DNA of 64,000 nucleotides, from positions 151,290 through 215,289 of the forward strand of contig CAPAOV010000002.1 of NCBI GenBank assembly GCA_948579355.1, in the 5' to 3' direction. Position 1 is the first letter of the stretch; every line of letters begins with the position of its first letter. The notes under the pieces are model-generated. The model did not search any database and had not been told where the DNA came from. It saw nothing but the letters and a program-made list of their open reading frames with translations. A program made the position numbers and the translations under genes. This DNA comes from an uncultured Eubacterium sp. (GTDB taxonomy: Bacteria > Bacillota > Clostridia > Lachnospirales > Lachnospiraceae). Below are positions 53,577 to 62,225 of this stretch, piece after piece.

Positions 53577-54815
53577 TTAATACAAAGGATATTTATCCGT
53601 CAAAGCTTTTACCATTTCTTTTGCTTTCCCGACATTTCCCTCGTGGTCATCAATAATCATGGCAATTGCCTCGGCAATTTTATCCATATCTTCCGTGTTC
53701 ATGCCGCGGCTTGTAACCGCCGCCGTACCAAGGCGGATACCGCTCGTCACGAACGGCGACTGTGGGTCGTTCGGAATGGTATTTTTATTCGATGTAATAT
53801 TCGCATCATCTAACCATTTCTCTACTTCCTTACCAGTAAGTCCCTTTTTCGCCAAATCAACTAACATCAGGTGATTGTCCGTGCCGCCGGATACAATATC
53901 AATGCCCCGTTTCTGCAGTCCCTTGCAGAGCGCCTGTGCATTGTCCACAATATTTTTACCATACTCCTTAAAACTTGGCTCTAACGCCTCTTTAAAACAT
54001 AAAGCTTTTGCCGCAATCACATGCATTAATGGACCACCCTGTATTCCCGGGAAAATGGCCTTATTCAGCTTATGCTCATTAGCAAATTCTTCAGAAGAAA
54101 GTATCATACCGCCGCGAGGCCCGCGAAGCGTTTTGTGAGTTGTCGTCGTCACCACATGCGCATATGGAATTGGACTCTCGTGATAACCGGAAGCAACCAG
54201 ACCGGCAATGTGCGCCATATCTACCATAAGAAAAGCTCCCACTTCATCAGCGATTTCACGGAACTTCTTAAAGTCAATCTTACGGCAGTAAGCACTCGCT
54301 CCGGCAATAATCATCTTCGGTTTGCACTCTTTTGCAATCCGCGCCACCTCGTCATAATCTATGAAACCGGTATCATCAACACCATACGGCACGATGTTAT
54401 AATAAGTACCAGAAATGTTGGCCGGGCTTCCATGAGATAAATGTCCGCCGTGGTCGAGGTTCATCCCCATTACGGTTTCCCCCGGCTGAACAAGGGCAAA
54501 AAATACTGCCATATTTGCCTGTGCGCCGGAATGCGGCTGAACATTGGCATAAGTACATCCGAACAGTTCTTTGGCGCGCTCTCTGGCCAAATCTTCTACC
54601 ATATCGACATACTGGCACCCGCCATAGTAGCGCTTGCCCGGATATCCCTCCGCATACTTGTTGGTCAGCGTGCTGCCCATCGCCGCCATAACTGCTTTAC
54701 TAACAAAATTTTCCGAAGCAATCAACTCAATGTGGTCGTTCTGACGTCCGGTCTCAAGCTCCATTGCTTTTGCCAACTCCGAATCGGCATTTTTCACTAA
54801 CTCAAATGAATACAT
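53577..54815 (-). CDS. glyA: Serine hydroxymethyltransferase
   Basis: PLP enzyme (412 aa) converting serine and THF to glycine and methylene-THF. The PLP lysine lies in HVVTTTTHKTLRGPRGG; ELIASENFVSKAV and the tail are typical. It follows purD by 64 bp, and its one-carbon product feeds PurN, so it fits the purine cluster functionally. Confidence 0.97.
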   Translation of the reverse strand: MYSFELVKNADSELAKAMELETGRQNDHIELIASENFVSKAVMAAMGSTLTNKYAEGYPGKRYYGGCQYVDMVEDLARERAKELFGCTYANVQPHSGAQANMAVFFALVQPGETVMGMNLDHGGHLSHGSPANISGTYYNIVPYGVDDTGFIDYDEVARIAKECKPKMIIAGASAYCRKIDFKKFREIADEVGAFLMVDMAHIAGLVASGYHESPIPYAHVVTTTTHKTLRGPRGGMILSSEEFANEHKLNKAIFPGIQGGPLMHVIAAKALCFKEALEPSFKEYGKNIVDNAQALCKGLQKRGIDIVSGGTDNHLMLVDLAKKGLTGKEVEKWLDDANITSNKNTIPNDPQSPFVTSGIRLGTAAVTSRGMNTEDMDKIAEAIAMIIDDHEGNVGKAKEMVKALTDKYPLY

Positions 54816-54879
54816 AATCTATCTCCTTTTTTAATTAATACTAAGTTATCGCAAATCGGTAAATATCCGTAACAACGGA

Positions 54880-56151
54880 TTACACTTCATCAATAGCTTT
54901 TCCGATATCGTGGCGCATATACTTATTTTCAAACGAGATAAGTTTTGTTGCCTCATAGGCATTCGCTCTCGCCTCTTTTAGATTCGTGCCTTTTGCCGTC
55001 ACTCCTAAGACACGGCCACCATTCGTCACAATACCTTTTTCCGTCTTCTTTGTTCCGGCATGAAATACATAATACCCGTCTTTCCCATCAAAATTTTCAA
55101 AACCGGTAATCACTTTACCTTTTTCATAGTGTTCCGGATATCCGTCCGAAGCCAGAACAACGCAAACGGCCGCATTGTCTTCAAACTGCAAATCTACCTC
55201 GTCCAGCTTTCCGTCGATACAAGCATTTACTACGTCAATGATATCGTTTTTCATGCGGGGAAGAACAACTTGCGCCTCCGGGTCGCCAAAACGGGCATTG
55301 TACTCCAATACTTTAGGGCCGTCTTTCGTGAGCATGAGTCCCACGAAAAGAATACCGACAAAATCCCGTCCCTCTGCTTTCATCGCATCCATCGTCGGCT
55401 GGTATACTTTCTCCTCACAAAACTTCTTAACTTCATCCGTATAAAACGGGCTCGGTGAAAAAGTACCCATACCACCGGTATTTAATCCCTCGTCGCCATC
55501 TTTGGCGCGTTTATGGTCTTGTGCGCTTGTCATCGGTTTGATATGTGTTCCGTCGCAATAACAGAGTACGGAAACTTCAGGCCCTGTCATAAACTCCTCA
55601 ATCACAATTTCATTTCCGGCGTCTCCAAACTGCTTGTCTAACATTAATGTCTTAACGCCGTCTTTTGCTTCTTGCAAAGTGTTGCAAATAAGGACGCCCT
55701 TACCGAGCGCCAAACCGTCTGCTTTCAGCACAATCGGCATCGGCGCAGTTTCCAGATACTTCAATGCAGCGTCCGCATCCGTAAAATTCTCATAGGCGGC
55801 AGTCGGAATATGATATTTCTTCATTAAGTCTTTCGAAAATGCCTTGGAACCCTCAATGATGGCCGCATTTTTCCGCGGACCAAAGACACGGAGCCCCCTC
55901 TCCTCAAATACATCAACAATCCCGCCTACCAGAGGGTCATCCATACCAACGATAGTCAAATCAATCTGCTTCTCTTCGGCAAAATCAGCGAGCTTTTCAA
56001 ATTCCATAGCCGCAATATCAACGCACTCTGCCACAAAGGCAATTCCGGCATTCCCCGGCGCACAATAGATTTTGTCCACCTGACTACTCTTGGCAACGCT
56101 TACCGCGATAGCGTGTTCACGCCCTCCGCTTCCTACAATCAGAACTTTCAC
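54880..56151 (-). CDS. purD: Phosphoribosylamine-glycine ligase
   Basis: GAR synthetase (423 aa) of purine synthesis. The start MKVLIVGSGGREHAIAVSVA and the ATP-grasp region (KADGLALGKGVLIC, EYNARFGDPEAQVVLPRM) are diagnostic. It follows purN by 28 bp. Confidence 0.97.
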   Translation of the reverse strand: MKVLIVGSGGREHAIAVSVAKSSQVDKIYCAPGNAGIAFVAECVDIAAMEFEKLADFAEEKQIDLTIVGMDDPLVGGIVDVFEERGLRVFGPRKNAAIIEGSKAFSKDLMKKYHIPTAAYENFTDADAALKYLETAPMPIVLKADGLALGKGVLICNTLQEAKDGVKTLMLDKQFGDAGNEIVIEEFMTGPEVSVLCYCDGTHIKPMTSAQDHKRAKDGDEGLNTGGMGTFSPSPFYTDEVKKFCEEKVYQPTMDAMKAEGRDFVGILFVGLMLTKDGPKVLEYNARFGDPEAQVVLPRMKNDIIDVVNACIDGKLDEVDLQFEDNAAVCVVLASDGYPEHYEKGKVITGFENFDGKDGYYVFHAGTKKTEKGIVTNGGRVLGVTAKGTNLKEARANAYEATKLISFENKYMRHDIGKAIDEV

Positions 56152-56179
56152 TTATCGGTTCCTCCTTTTAAAAGTTGAA

Positions 56180-56803
56180 TCAGTTAATATATACTAAATG
56201 ATTTTTAATTTCTACCCTGCCGTTGGCAATCAAATTTATCGCCTGTGGCAGTATGTTCCACTCGGCCTGCTCCATCACACGTTTCTGAAGTATTTCCGGT
56301 GTATCGTCCTGTTTTACTTCAACCGCTTTTTGCAAAATAATCGGCCCGCTGTCAGTTCCCTCATCGACAAAATGAACGGTCGCCCCCGTTACTTTATTGC
56401 CGCGGGCCAGCACGCTTTCATGGACTTTCAGTCCATAATAACCGGCGCCGCAATGCGAGGGAAGCAGAGAAGGATGGATATTAATAATACGTCCCTCATA
56501 TGCCTTAACGAAATTCTCCGGCAAAATCACAAGATAACCGGCTAAGACGACTAAATCAATTTGAGCCTGCTCCATCGCCTGAATCAGGGCGTCGCCAAAC
56601 GCTTCCCGATGTTCATATTCTTTAGGCACTAACACCTGTGATGGAATCCCATATCCGGCCGCCCGCTCCAATGCGTAAGCATTGGGCTTATTGCTGATTA
56701 CAAGGGCGATTTCCGCATTAGTAATATCGCCTCTTTCCACACTGTCGAGAATCGCCTGCAGATTTGTACCGCCGCCGGAAACACATACAGCTACCTTTAA
56801 CAT
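56180..56803 (-). CDS. purN: Phosphoribosylglycinamide formyltransferase
   Basis: GAR transformylase (207 aa) using 10-formyl-THF. Catalytic segments are IINIHPSLLPSHCG (Asn and His) and HFVDEGTDSGPIILQKAV (Asp). It overlaps purM by 7 bp. Order purM-purN-purD-glyA in transcription; purF and purH are not in the window. Confidence 0.97.
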   Translation of the reverse strand: MLKVAVCVSGGGTNLQAILDSVERGDITNAEIALVISNKPNAYALERAAGYGIPSQVLVPKEYEHREAFGDALIQAMEQAQIDLVVLAGYLVILPENFVKAYEGRIINIHPSLLPSHCGAGYYGLKVHESVLARGNKVTGATVHFVDEGTDSGPIILQKAVEVKQDDTPEILQKRVMEQAEWNILPQAINLIANGRVEIKNHLVYIN

Positions 56804-57828
56804 AAAGTAACCCCTTTCTCCCCGTTGCGGATTTCTCCTAAAATATACGGTGTCTCACCGGCGCTGCGGATGGCTTCAATCGTCGTTTCAACATCGTTGC
56901 GCTCGACGGCCATAACCATTCCCACACCCATGTTGTATGTATTAAACATCGCCTCTTCCGCCACGTTGCCGTCATTTGCCAGCATTTTGAAAATCGGCGG
57001 AATGACAAAACTGTCTTTCTCGATAACGGCGTGTGTCCGCTCACGCAGCATGCGCGGAATGTTTTCATAAAATCCGCCGCCGGTTATATGGCTGCAAGCT
57101 TTAATGCGGACGCCTGCTTCTTTAATGCTGCGCAGCGCTTTCACATAAATCTTCGTAGGTGTCAGCAACGTCTCCCCTAACGTCAAATCACTTTCCAGCG
57201 ATTCGTATTTGCGGTTCAGCGTTTCCGCTTTCATCGAGAATACGCTGCGCACCAGTGAGTAACCATTACTGTGAATACCGGAAGACGCCATGCCGACTAA
57301 AATATCTCCGGCTTTCAAATCCTTTCCGGTAATCATGTCTTTTTTGTCAACGATTCCTACCGAAAAACCTGCCAAATCATATTCTTCGGCGGGATAAAAA
57401 CCGGGCATCTCCGCCGTCTCTCCGCCAATCAGCGCCGAGTCTGCCTGTCGGCACCCCTCTGCTACCCCGCTGACAATCTGCGCAATTTTCTCGGGTTCAT
57501 TTTTGCCACATGCAATATAATCTAAGAAGAACAATGGTTCTCCACCAGCACATGCAATATCGTTTACACACATCGCCACCGCATCAATTCCTATTGTATC
57601 ATGCTTATCAAGAATGAATGCCAATTTTAACTTTGTACCGACGCCATCCGTTCCGGATACTAATGTCGGTTCCTCCATTCCAATAAAATTCTTCATGGAA
57701 AAAGCACCGGAAAATCCCCCGATATCCGTTAATACCTCCGGTCTCATCGTAGAAGCAATGTGTTCTTTCATCAGGGATACTGCCTTGTAGCCTGCCTCAA
57801 TGTCAACTCCTGCTTTTTTGTAATCCAT
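56797..57828 (-). CDS. purM: Phosphoribosylformylglycinamidine cyclo-ligase
   Basis: AIR synthetase (343 aa). MDYKKAGVDIEAGYKAVSLM, GTDGVGTKLKLAF and LIGGETAEMPGFY are diagnostic. The ATG 57826-57828 follows GGAGGATAATGAC. A longer in-frame reading reaches 27 codons upstream through the inserted repeat; those codons are repeat sequence and not family-like. The ribosome site lies in the 11-bp direct repeat flanking that element. Confidence 0.97.
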   Translation of the reverse strand: MDYKKAGVDIEAGYKAVSLMKEHIASTMRPEVLTDIGGFSGAFSMKNFIGMEEPTLVSGTDGVGTKLKLAFILDKHDTIGIDAVAMCVNDIACAGGEPLFFLDYIACGKNEPEKIAQIVSGVAEGCRQADSALIGGETAEMPGFYPAEEYDLAGFSVGIVDKKDMITGKDLKAGDILVGMASSGIHSNGYSLVRSVFSMKAETLNRKYESLESDLTLGETLLTPTKIYVKALRSIKEAGVRIKACSHITGGGFYENIPRMLRERTHAVIEKDSFVIPPIFKMLANDGNVAEEAMFNTYNMGVGMVMAVERNDVETTIEAIRSAGETPYILGEIRNGEKGVTLC

Positions 57829-57832
57829 GTCA

Positions 57833-57989
57833 TTATCCTCCATTCCGAAGCGTAGCGGAGGAGGCACAGGCAAAAAAGAATATTTTATATTCTTTTTTGC
57901 TCTGTGCATTAATACAATTTGTAACGCTTCTGCACAAATTGTAGATTGAAAAATAAGCTATCAAACTTATTTTTCAATTTATCCTCCAT
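57833..57989. repeat. Structured intergenic repeat, copy 2 (upstream of purM)
   Basis: A unit of about 135 bp bracketed by the 11-bp direct repeat TTATCCTCCAT (57833-57843 and 57979-57989). It has H1 at 57864-57907, H2 with arms 57913-57922/57934-57943 and loop containing ACGCTTCTG, and H3 with 13-bp arms 57945-57957/57966-57978. CCGAAGCGT at 57845-57853 pairs with the H2 loop with one mismatch. It matches copy 1 at 14716-14865 in order, spacing and fold, with several stem bases changed in pairs. Confidence 0.85.
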
Positions 57990-58030
57990 CTAAATATTGA
58001 ATGTAATATCAGCCTCACGGCGCCAATCTG

Positions 58031-60577
58031 TTAAACAATCTTAAACTTAACCTTTTTCGTTCCGGTATAATTGCCTTTTCCTTTAATTGTTATCGTTGCC
58101 GTTCCTCTTTTCTTATTTTTCTTATAAGTAACTTTATAGTCGCGCTTTTTCTTTAACGTCACGCCTTTTACTTTCACTTTAACTTTCGGTTTAATTGCTT
58201 TTCCGGTTTTTACATAAGCTTTTTTTACGCCGCTGACACTGGCGTTTTTCACTGTTCTGCGGCTGATGGAAAAGAATGCCTGCGCCGTACCGGTGTAATT
58301 TCCAATTCCGGTAACGGTAATTGTCGCCGTACCCCGTTTTTTATTGTTCTTATAAGAGACGGTATAATCAATGCCTTTCTTCAGGCTCACGCCATTTAAC
58401 ACCGCTTTTACTGACGGCTGGATTGCCTTTCCAGTATACACATACTGACTGGTAAAACCACTCAATGTCACACCGGCAATTGACCCCGGATGAATGATAA
58501 ACGTCTTCGTCAGCACACCTGTATAATCCCCAATACCCCGAATGGTAACTTTGGCAGTACCTGCTTTTGTATTGGATGTATAAGTCAGACGATAATCCAA
58601 ATCCTGTACTAAGGTAACATCGTTCAGACGAACCGTCATCGTCGGCTTCATCGCCACGCCGGAATAATAATATCCTCCCAAATCCAGAACGGAAGCTTTG
58701 GAAACCGAACGCTCCAATGCCTCATACGCTCTCTCTGCCTCTATCAGGACATTCGCATTCGGTACATACGTTTTTTGTGCATCAGTAAGTTCATCAAACG
58801 CTTTTCTCGCACTATTAATCGCAGTTCCCGCCTTTACGTTTACTTTCCCTATCTGGGCAATCAGACTGGAAACACGCAGCGCTTTATTGAGATTTAACGT
58901 CTCCAAATCACGGTCAATATTTTGTATTTTATTGATATAGTCCTTTCCGACATAACGTTTTGCCGTCTCCGATAACTTATCATAATCACTGTGGATAGAC
59001 GCCACATATTGCTCGTCTAACAGCGAGTGGTTATTGACAATGACGTCAATCTTTACCCGCAATGCGTTAGCCTCTGACGCATCGGCATAAATGGCGCGGA
59101 GGTTTTCAATATTAAATACCTTTGCCTGCTTTTCACTGCTCATGCGCTCGTATCCGTTGAGAACACTTTCCATTTGCAGTTTTTTCGAGCACATTGTTCC
59201 ATCTTCCGTGCTCTCAATCTGGCGGATACTCTTAATCATCTCCAACACTTCCGTCGATTCATCCAGCACCGTCACATTGGTAATCAAGGAGGCAACGTCG
59301 CTGAGACCGCTGTATGTATTGACAAATACCCGATAGGCCTTATACGCTGTTTCGTACCGCTCCAAATAACTTTCGTATTCTTCTTCGGAAGCGGCAGCGC
59401 CGATTTCCTCAATCGCATTCATAACCTCTTCCGTATTCGTGTGCAATAAAACTGCACGATTAAGTTTCGTTACATATTCTTCCGGAAGCATTTCCCTTTC
59501 TACATCCGTTAACTCCTCGCTAAAATAACGGTATGCACGGAGTGCCGCGGTAAGTTCCGTCTTATTGGCCGGCGTATCGGAAATAATCGACATCATCTGC
59601 TCCAATTCTGTAAAGTGCTTATACTGGTCAAGTACAAACTGAATCTCGTCTCCCCGATAATAATCATAGACAGAGATACGGAATTTACTTTCCTGCCCCG
59701 CGTCCACAGCTTCTTTCAGTACCTGCATCTTTTCCCGTACCGTATCGTTAAAGGTATTATATACACCTAAATCGTCAAATGCTTTCTCGACGTCCGCATG
59801 GAACGTCGCCTTGGCATAATTATCAAAAGCCTCCAGCATCGTATTCTTGATATCTTTCTGCAGACAGACATAATATTTTGGCTTTAAGCTGGCAAATTTG
59901 CTGTCATATAACCCGTAAGCCGTCTTTGCCGCCTTATAGTCTTCCATGAAAAAATCATAGTCATCCTCGTCGCTGTTGCGGCTTGGAATCTGAATGCGGG
60001 AAAATACACTATCTGCCCGCTCTGCCAAACGCAGTAACTCGTGAATCTGATTCAACGCATTGACGTCGTCGCTGTTTACCGCATCGCGAATATGCTTACT
60101 GCTTTCATCATAAGCCGTCTGTGCCGTTTCATAATTTTCTTTTGTCAACGGTGCGTTGATTAAATTCTGAATGGCCTCGGTAACCGGACGGGCCAGTTTC
60201 ACCAGTGCTTCTTTCTGCGCATCGGCATATGCCAGACTAAATGCCTGTACCGAAGTGAAGTACGTGTGAGTCACATCCGGAACCCCCGGCTCTATGACTA
60301 CGGTTGTCTTCTCTGTCACATAAGAATCTAATGTTTCTATCGCAGAACTATTTGTCATACTGCGGAGAATATTTTCCAATCCATCTACCTGCTCCGCTAA
60401 TTCTTCCGTAAAAACATATTTTTCTACCGTTGGTGCAGCTTCAACAATACCATCAATGTATCCTTTCGCTACATCCAAATCCGCAGCAACATCCGCTTTC
60501 ACCAGATTTGCCGGCAGCAATGTCGTAAGCATTGCAAAAATAATCCATAAAGAAACAAATTTTTTCAAGCCTTTCAT
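58031..60577 (-). CDS. Large secreted protein with C-terminal surface repeats
   Basis: An 848-aa exported protein. A signal peptide (FVSLWIIFAMLTTLLPANLVKA) is followed by a long helical region (about 30-610) with no recognised family. Three C-terminal repeats of about 75 residues follow (about 615-848), each with a Y.GKAIKP-like start, a KG.DY.V.Y.NN/KKRGTA core and a GIGNYTG-like end, ending KKVKFKIV. Such repeats are common in Lachnospiraceae surface proteins. The N-terminal start has GGGAGG directly before ATG. Function unknown, probably cell-surface. Confidence 0.82.
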   Translation of the reverse strand: MKGLKKFVSLWIIFAMLTTLLPANLVKADVAADLDVAKGYIDGIVEAAPTVEKYVFTEELAEQVDGLENILRSMTNSSAIETLDSYVTEKTTVVIEPGVPDVTHTYFTSVQAFSLAYADAQKEALVKLARPVTEAIQNLINAPLTKENYETAQTAYDESSKHIRDAVNSDDVNALNQIHELLRLAERADSVFSRIQIPSRNSDEDDYDFFMEDYKAAKTAYGLYDSKFASLKPKYYVCLQKDIKNTMLEAFDNYAKATFHADVEKAFDDLGVYNTFNDTVREKMQVLKEAVDAGQESKFRISVYDYYRGDEIQFVLDQYKHFTELEQMMSIISDTPANKTELTAALRAYRYFSEELTDVEREMLPEEYVTKLNRAVLLHTNTEEVMNAIEEIGAAASEEEYESYLERYETAYKAYRVFVNTYSGLSDVASLITNVTVLDESTEVLEMIKSIRQIESTEDGTMCSKKLQMESVLNGYERMSSEKQAKVFNIENLRAIYADASEANALRVKIDVIVNNHSLLDEQYVASIHSDYDKLSETAKRYVGKDYINKIQNIDRDLETLNLNKALRVSSLIAQIGKVNVKAGTAINSARKAFDELTDAQKTYVPNANVLIEAERAYEALERSVSKASVLDLGGYYYSGVAMKPTMTVRLNDVTLVQDLDYRLTYTSNTKAGTAKVTIRGIGDYTGVLTKTFIIHPGSIAGVTLSGFTSQYVYTGKAIQPSVKAVLNGVSLKKGIDYTVSYKNNKKRGTATITVTGIGNYTGTAQAFFSISRRTVKNASVSGVKKAYVKTGKAIKPKVKVKVKGVTLKKKRDYKVTYKKNKKRGTATITIKGKGNYTGTKKVKFKIV

Positions 60578-60671
60578 CCTCCCTTTTGGAAAATTACTTA
60601 TTCTACCTTATTTTACCTTGTCTATTCAAAAATAGCAACAATAAATCCTTTTCTTTCACAGAAAAATCTGC

Positions 60672-60677
60672 TACAAT
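60672..60677 (+). promoter_or_regulatory. Possible minus-10 of the aldolase gene
   Basis: TACAAT at 60672-60677, with a poor minus-35 (TTTTCT) 17 bp upstream. The intergenic region 60578-60732 is divergent and AT-rich. Confidence 0.35.
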
Positions 60678-60732
60678 GATAGCTGGAATAACGCATTAAC
60701 ATGCATCAGAAAGCTTAAGGAGGTACCTGATT

Positions 60733-61710
60733 ATGCAGAAAAAGAAAGGCTCTCTTCTCTCTTTTCGGCCTGATATCAAAGTCGTAGACGCCACCATCCG
60801 CGATGGCGGATTAGTAAATAATTTCCATTTTACAGAGGATTTTATTAAAGATTTGTACGCCGCCAACGTTGCTGCCGGCGTTGATTATATGGAATTTGGT
60901 TATAAGGCATCCAAAGATATTTTTGACGAGACGGAATTCGGTCCGTGGAAATTTTGCGAAGAAGAAGACATCCGTCATATCGTTGGCGATAACGATACGG
61001 ATTTGAAAATAGCCGTTATGGCGGACGTTGGACGCTGTAACTATAAAAGGGATATTATCCCACGCAGCGAAAGTGTTATTGATTTAGTCCGCGTTGCCAC
61101 GTATATCAACACCATTCCGGCCGCACTCGAAATGGTCGAGCACAGCAAACAGCTTGGTTACGAGGCGACCATTAATATTATGGCAATCTCTAACGCCAAA
61201 GAATCAGAAATTGAAGAAGCCCTTGATTTAATCGGAAAAAGTGATGTGGATGGCATCTATATTGTAGACAGCTACGGCGCTCTGTATATGGAGCAAATCG
61301 AAGAATTAGCTATTAAATATCTGGCTATGACGGAGGCAAATAATAAATATGTCGGCATCCATGCCCACAATAACCAGCAGCTCGCTTTCGCCAATACCAT
61401 CGCCGCCCTGACATGCGGAGTAAGTTATTTGGACGCCACCGTAAACGGAATGGGACGGGGAGCCGGAAACTGTGCTACGGAACAGCTTCTCGGTTTTCTT
61501 AAAAATCCGAAATATGACATGATTCCGATATTGAAATTTTTGGAAAAACATATGACACCCTTAAAAGAATCCGGCGTTGTCTGGGGCTACAATATACCCT
61601 ATCTTCTGACCGGACAGATGAACCGTCATCCCCGCTCTGCCATCGCAGCGACCAACGAGGGAAGAACCGATTTCCTTAACTTCTATCTGGAATTAGGCGA
61701 TAAAGACTGA
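60733..61710 (+). CDS. DRE-TIM (HMGL-like) aldolase domain protein
   Basis: A 325-aa TIM-barrel protein of the DRE-TIM metallolyase family, near 4-hydroxy-2-oxovalerate aldolases. The metal-binding DATIRDGGLVNN (DRE-like motif as IRDGG) and HAHNNQQLAFANTIAA (metal His pair) are seen; NGMGRGAGNCATEQLL is typical. It lacks the usual C-terminal extension for a dehydrogenase partner. Its substrate is unknown. Ribosome site AAGGAGGTACCTGATT. Stands alone between divergent and convergent neighbours. Confidence 0.88.
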   Translation: MQKKKGSLLSFRPDIKVVDATIRDGGLVNNFHFTEDFIKDLYAANVAAGVDYMEFGYKASKDIFDETEFGPWKFCEEEDIRHIVGDNDTDLKIAVMADVGRCNYKRDIIPRSESVIDLVRVATYINTIPAALEMVEHSKQLGYEATINIMAISNAKESEIEEALDLIGKSDVDGIYIVDSYGALYMEQIEELAIKYLAMTEANNKYVGIHAHNNQQLAFANTIAALTCGVSYLDATVNGMGRGAGNCATEQLLGFLKNPKYDMIPILKFLEKHMTPLKESGVVWGYNIPYLLTGQMNRHPRSAIAATNEGRTDFLNFYLELGDKD

Positions 61711-61716
61711 TTCTCG

Positions 61717-61752
61717 CTCCGCACAGAGCGTTCTTTCCTATAAGATAAAAAA
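61717..61752 (-). repeat. Post-terminator repeat element, copy C
   Basis: Minus strand: after the T-tract of the terminator at 61749-61815 comes ATCTTATAGGAAAG, then AACGCTCTGTGCGGAGC. It shares TTA(C/T)AGGAAAG..CG..CTGTGCGGAGC with copy A, and 20 bases (61733-61752) are identical to copy B in inverse orientation. Confidence 0.65.
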
Positions 61753-61815
61753 CCCGTAAATTGCCGGAAGCTCCGCTTGGCTTCGCCAATACCGCTCCGG
61801 CAACTTATGGGTTTT
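61749..61815. terminator. Branched bidirectional terminator
   Basis: Arms 61749-61768 and 61796-61815 (AAAACCCGTAAATTGCCGGA and its near complement) enclose an inner hairpin TTGGC-TTC-GCCAA. A- and T-tracts flank both sides. It lies between the convergent aldolase and lipoprotein genes. Confidence 0.8.
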
Positions 61816-61840
61816 CTTATATTCTGAAAATTGATGTCTT

Positions 61841-62191
61841 TTATTGAACGACAATATGCTTTTCGACGCTTCGCTTCGCCTCATTCAGATTATTGCGGAT
61901 TTTCTCCAGCTCCTCAAGCGCCTGCTTACCATCTTCCTCTTCTGCTTCGTCTATTTTCTCTTTCACGTTCTTTTGCATTTTGGCAAGTTGCTGCTTCATA
62001 TCTTTAAAACTCTGGTCAACTTCAATGCTGTTTTCCTGAATCACTTTTTCAACATCCGAATACAGCTTGATGACATCCTCTGTCTTGTCGACGACCGCTT
62101 TTTTCGTTTCCTGCGTAATACCGTCCGCACGGCATGCGGCCAGACTCAGACAGATAAGCAGCAAGGCAAAAATTTGTTTCCATCCTTTCAT
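61841..62191 (-). CDS. Small helical lipoprotein
   Basis: A 116-aa predicted lipoprotein: signal peptide with lipobox LAAC (LLICLSLAAC), then an alpha-helical, charged domain with coiled-coil potential. No family is recognised. The start MKGWKQIFAL at 62191 follows GGAGGTTAC; the ATG 12 nt upstream is part of the Shine-Dalgarno. It follows cysS by about 35 bp. Confidence 0.8.
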   Translation of the reverse strand: MKGWKQIFALLLICLSLAACRADGITQETKKAVVDKTEDVIKLYSDVEKVIQENSIEVDQSFKDMKQQLAKMQKNVKEKIDEAEEEDGKQALEELEKIRNNLNEAKRSVEKHIVVQ

Positions 62192-62225
62192 TGTAACCTC
62201 CATTCCGGATTTTCAGCATACTATT

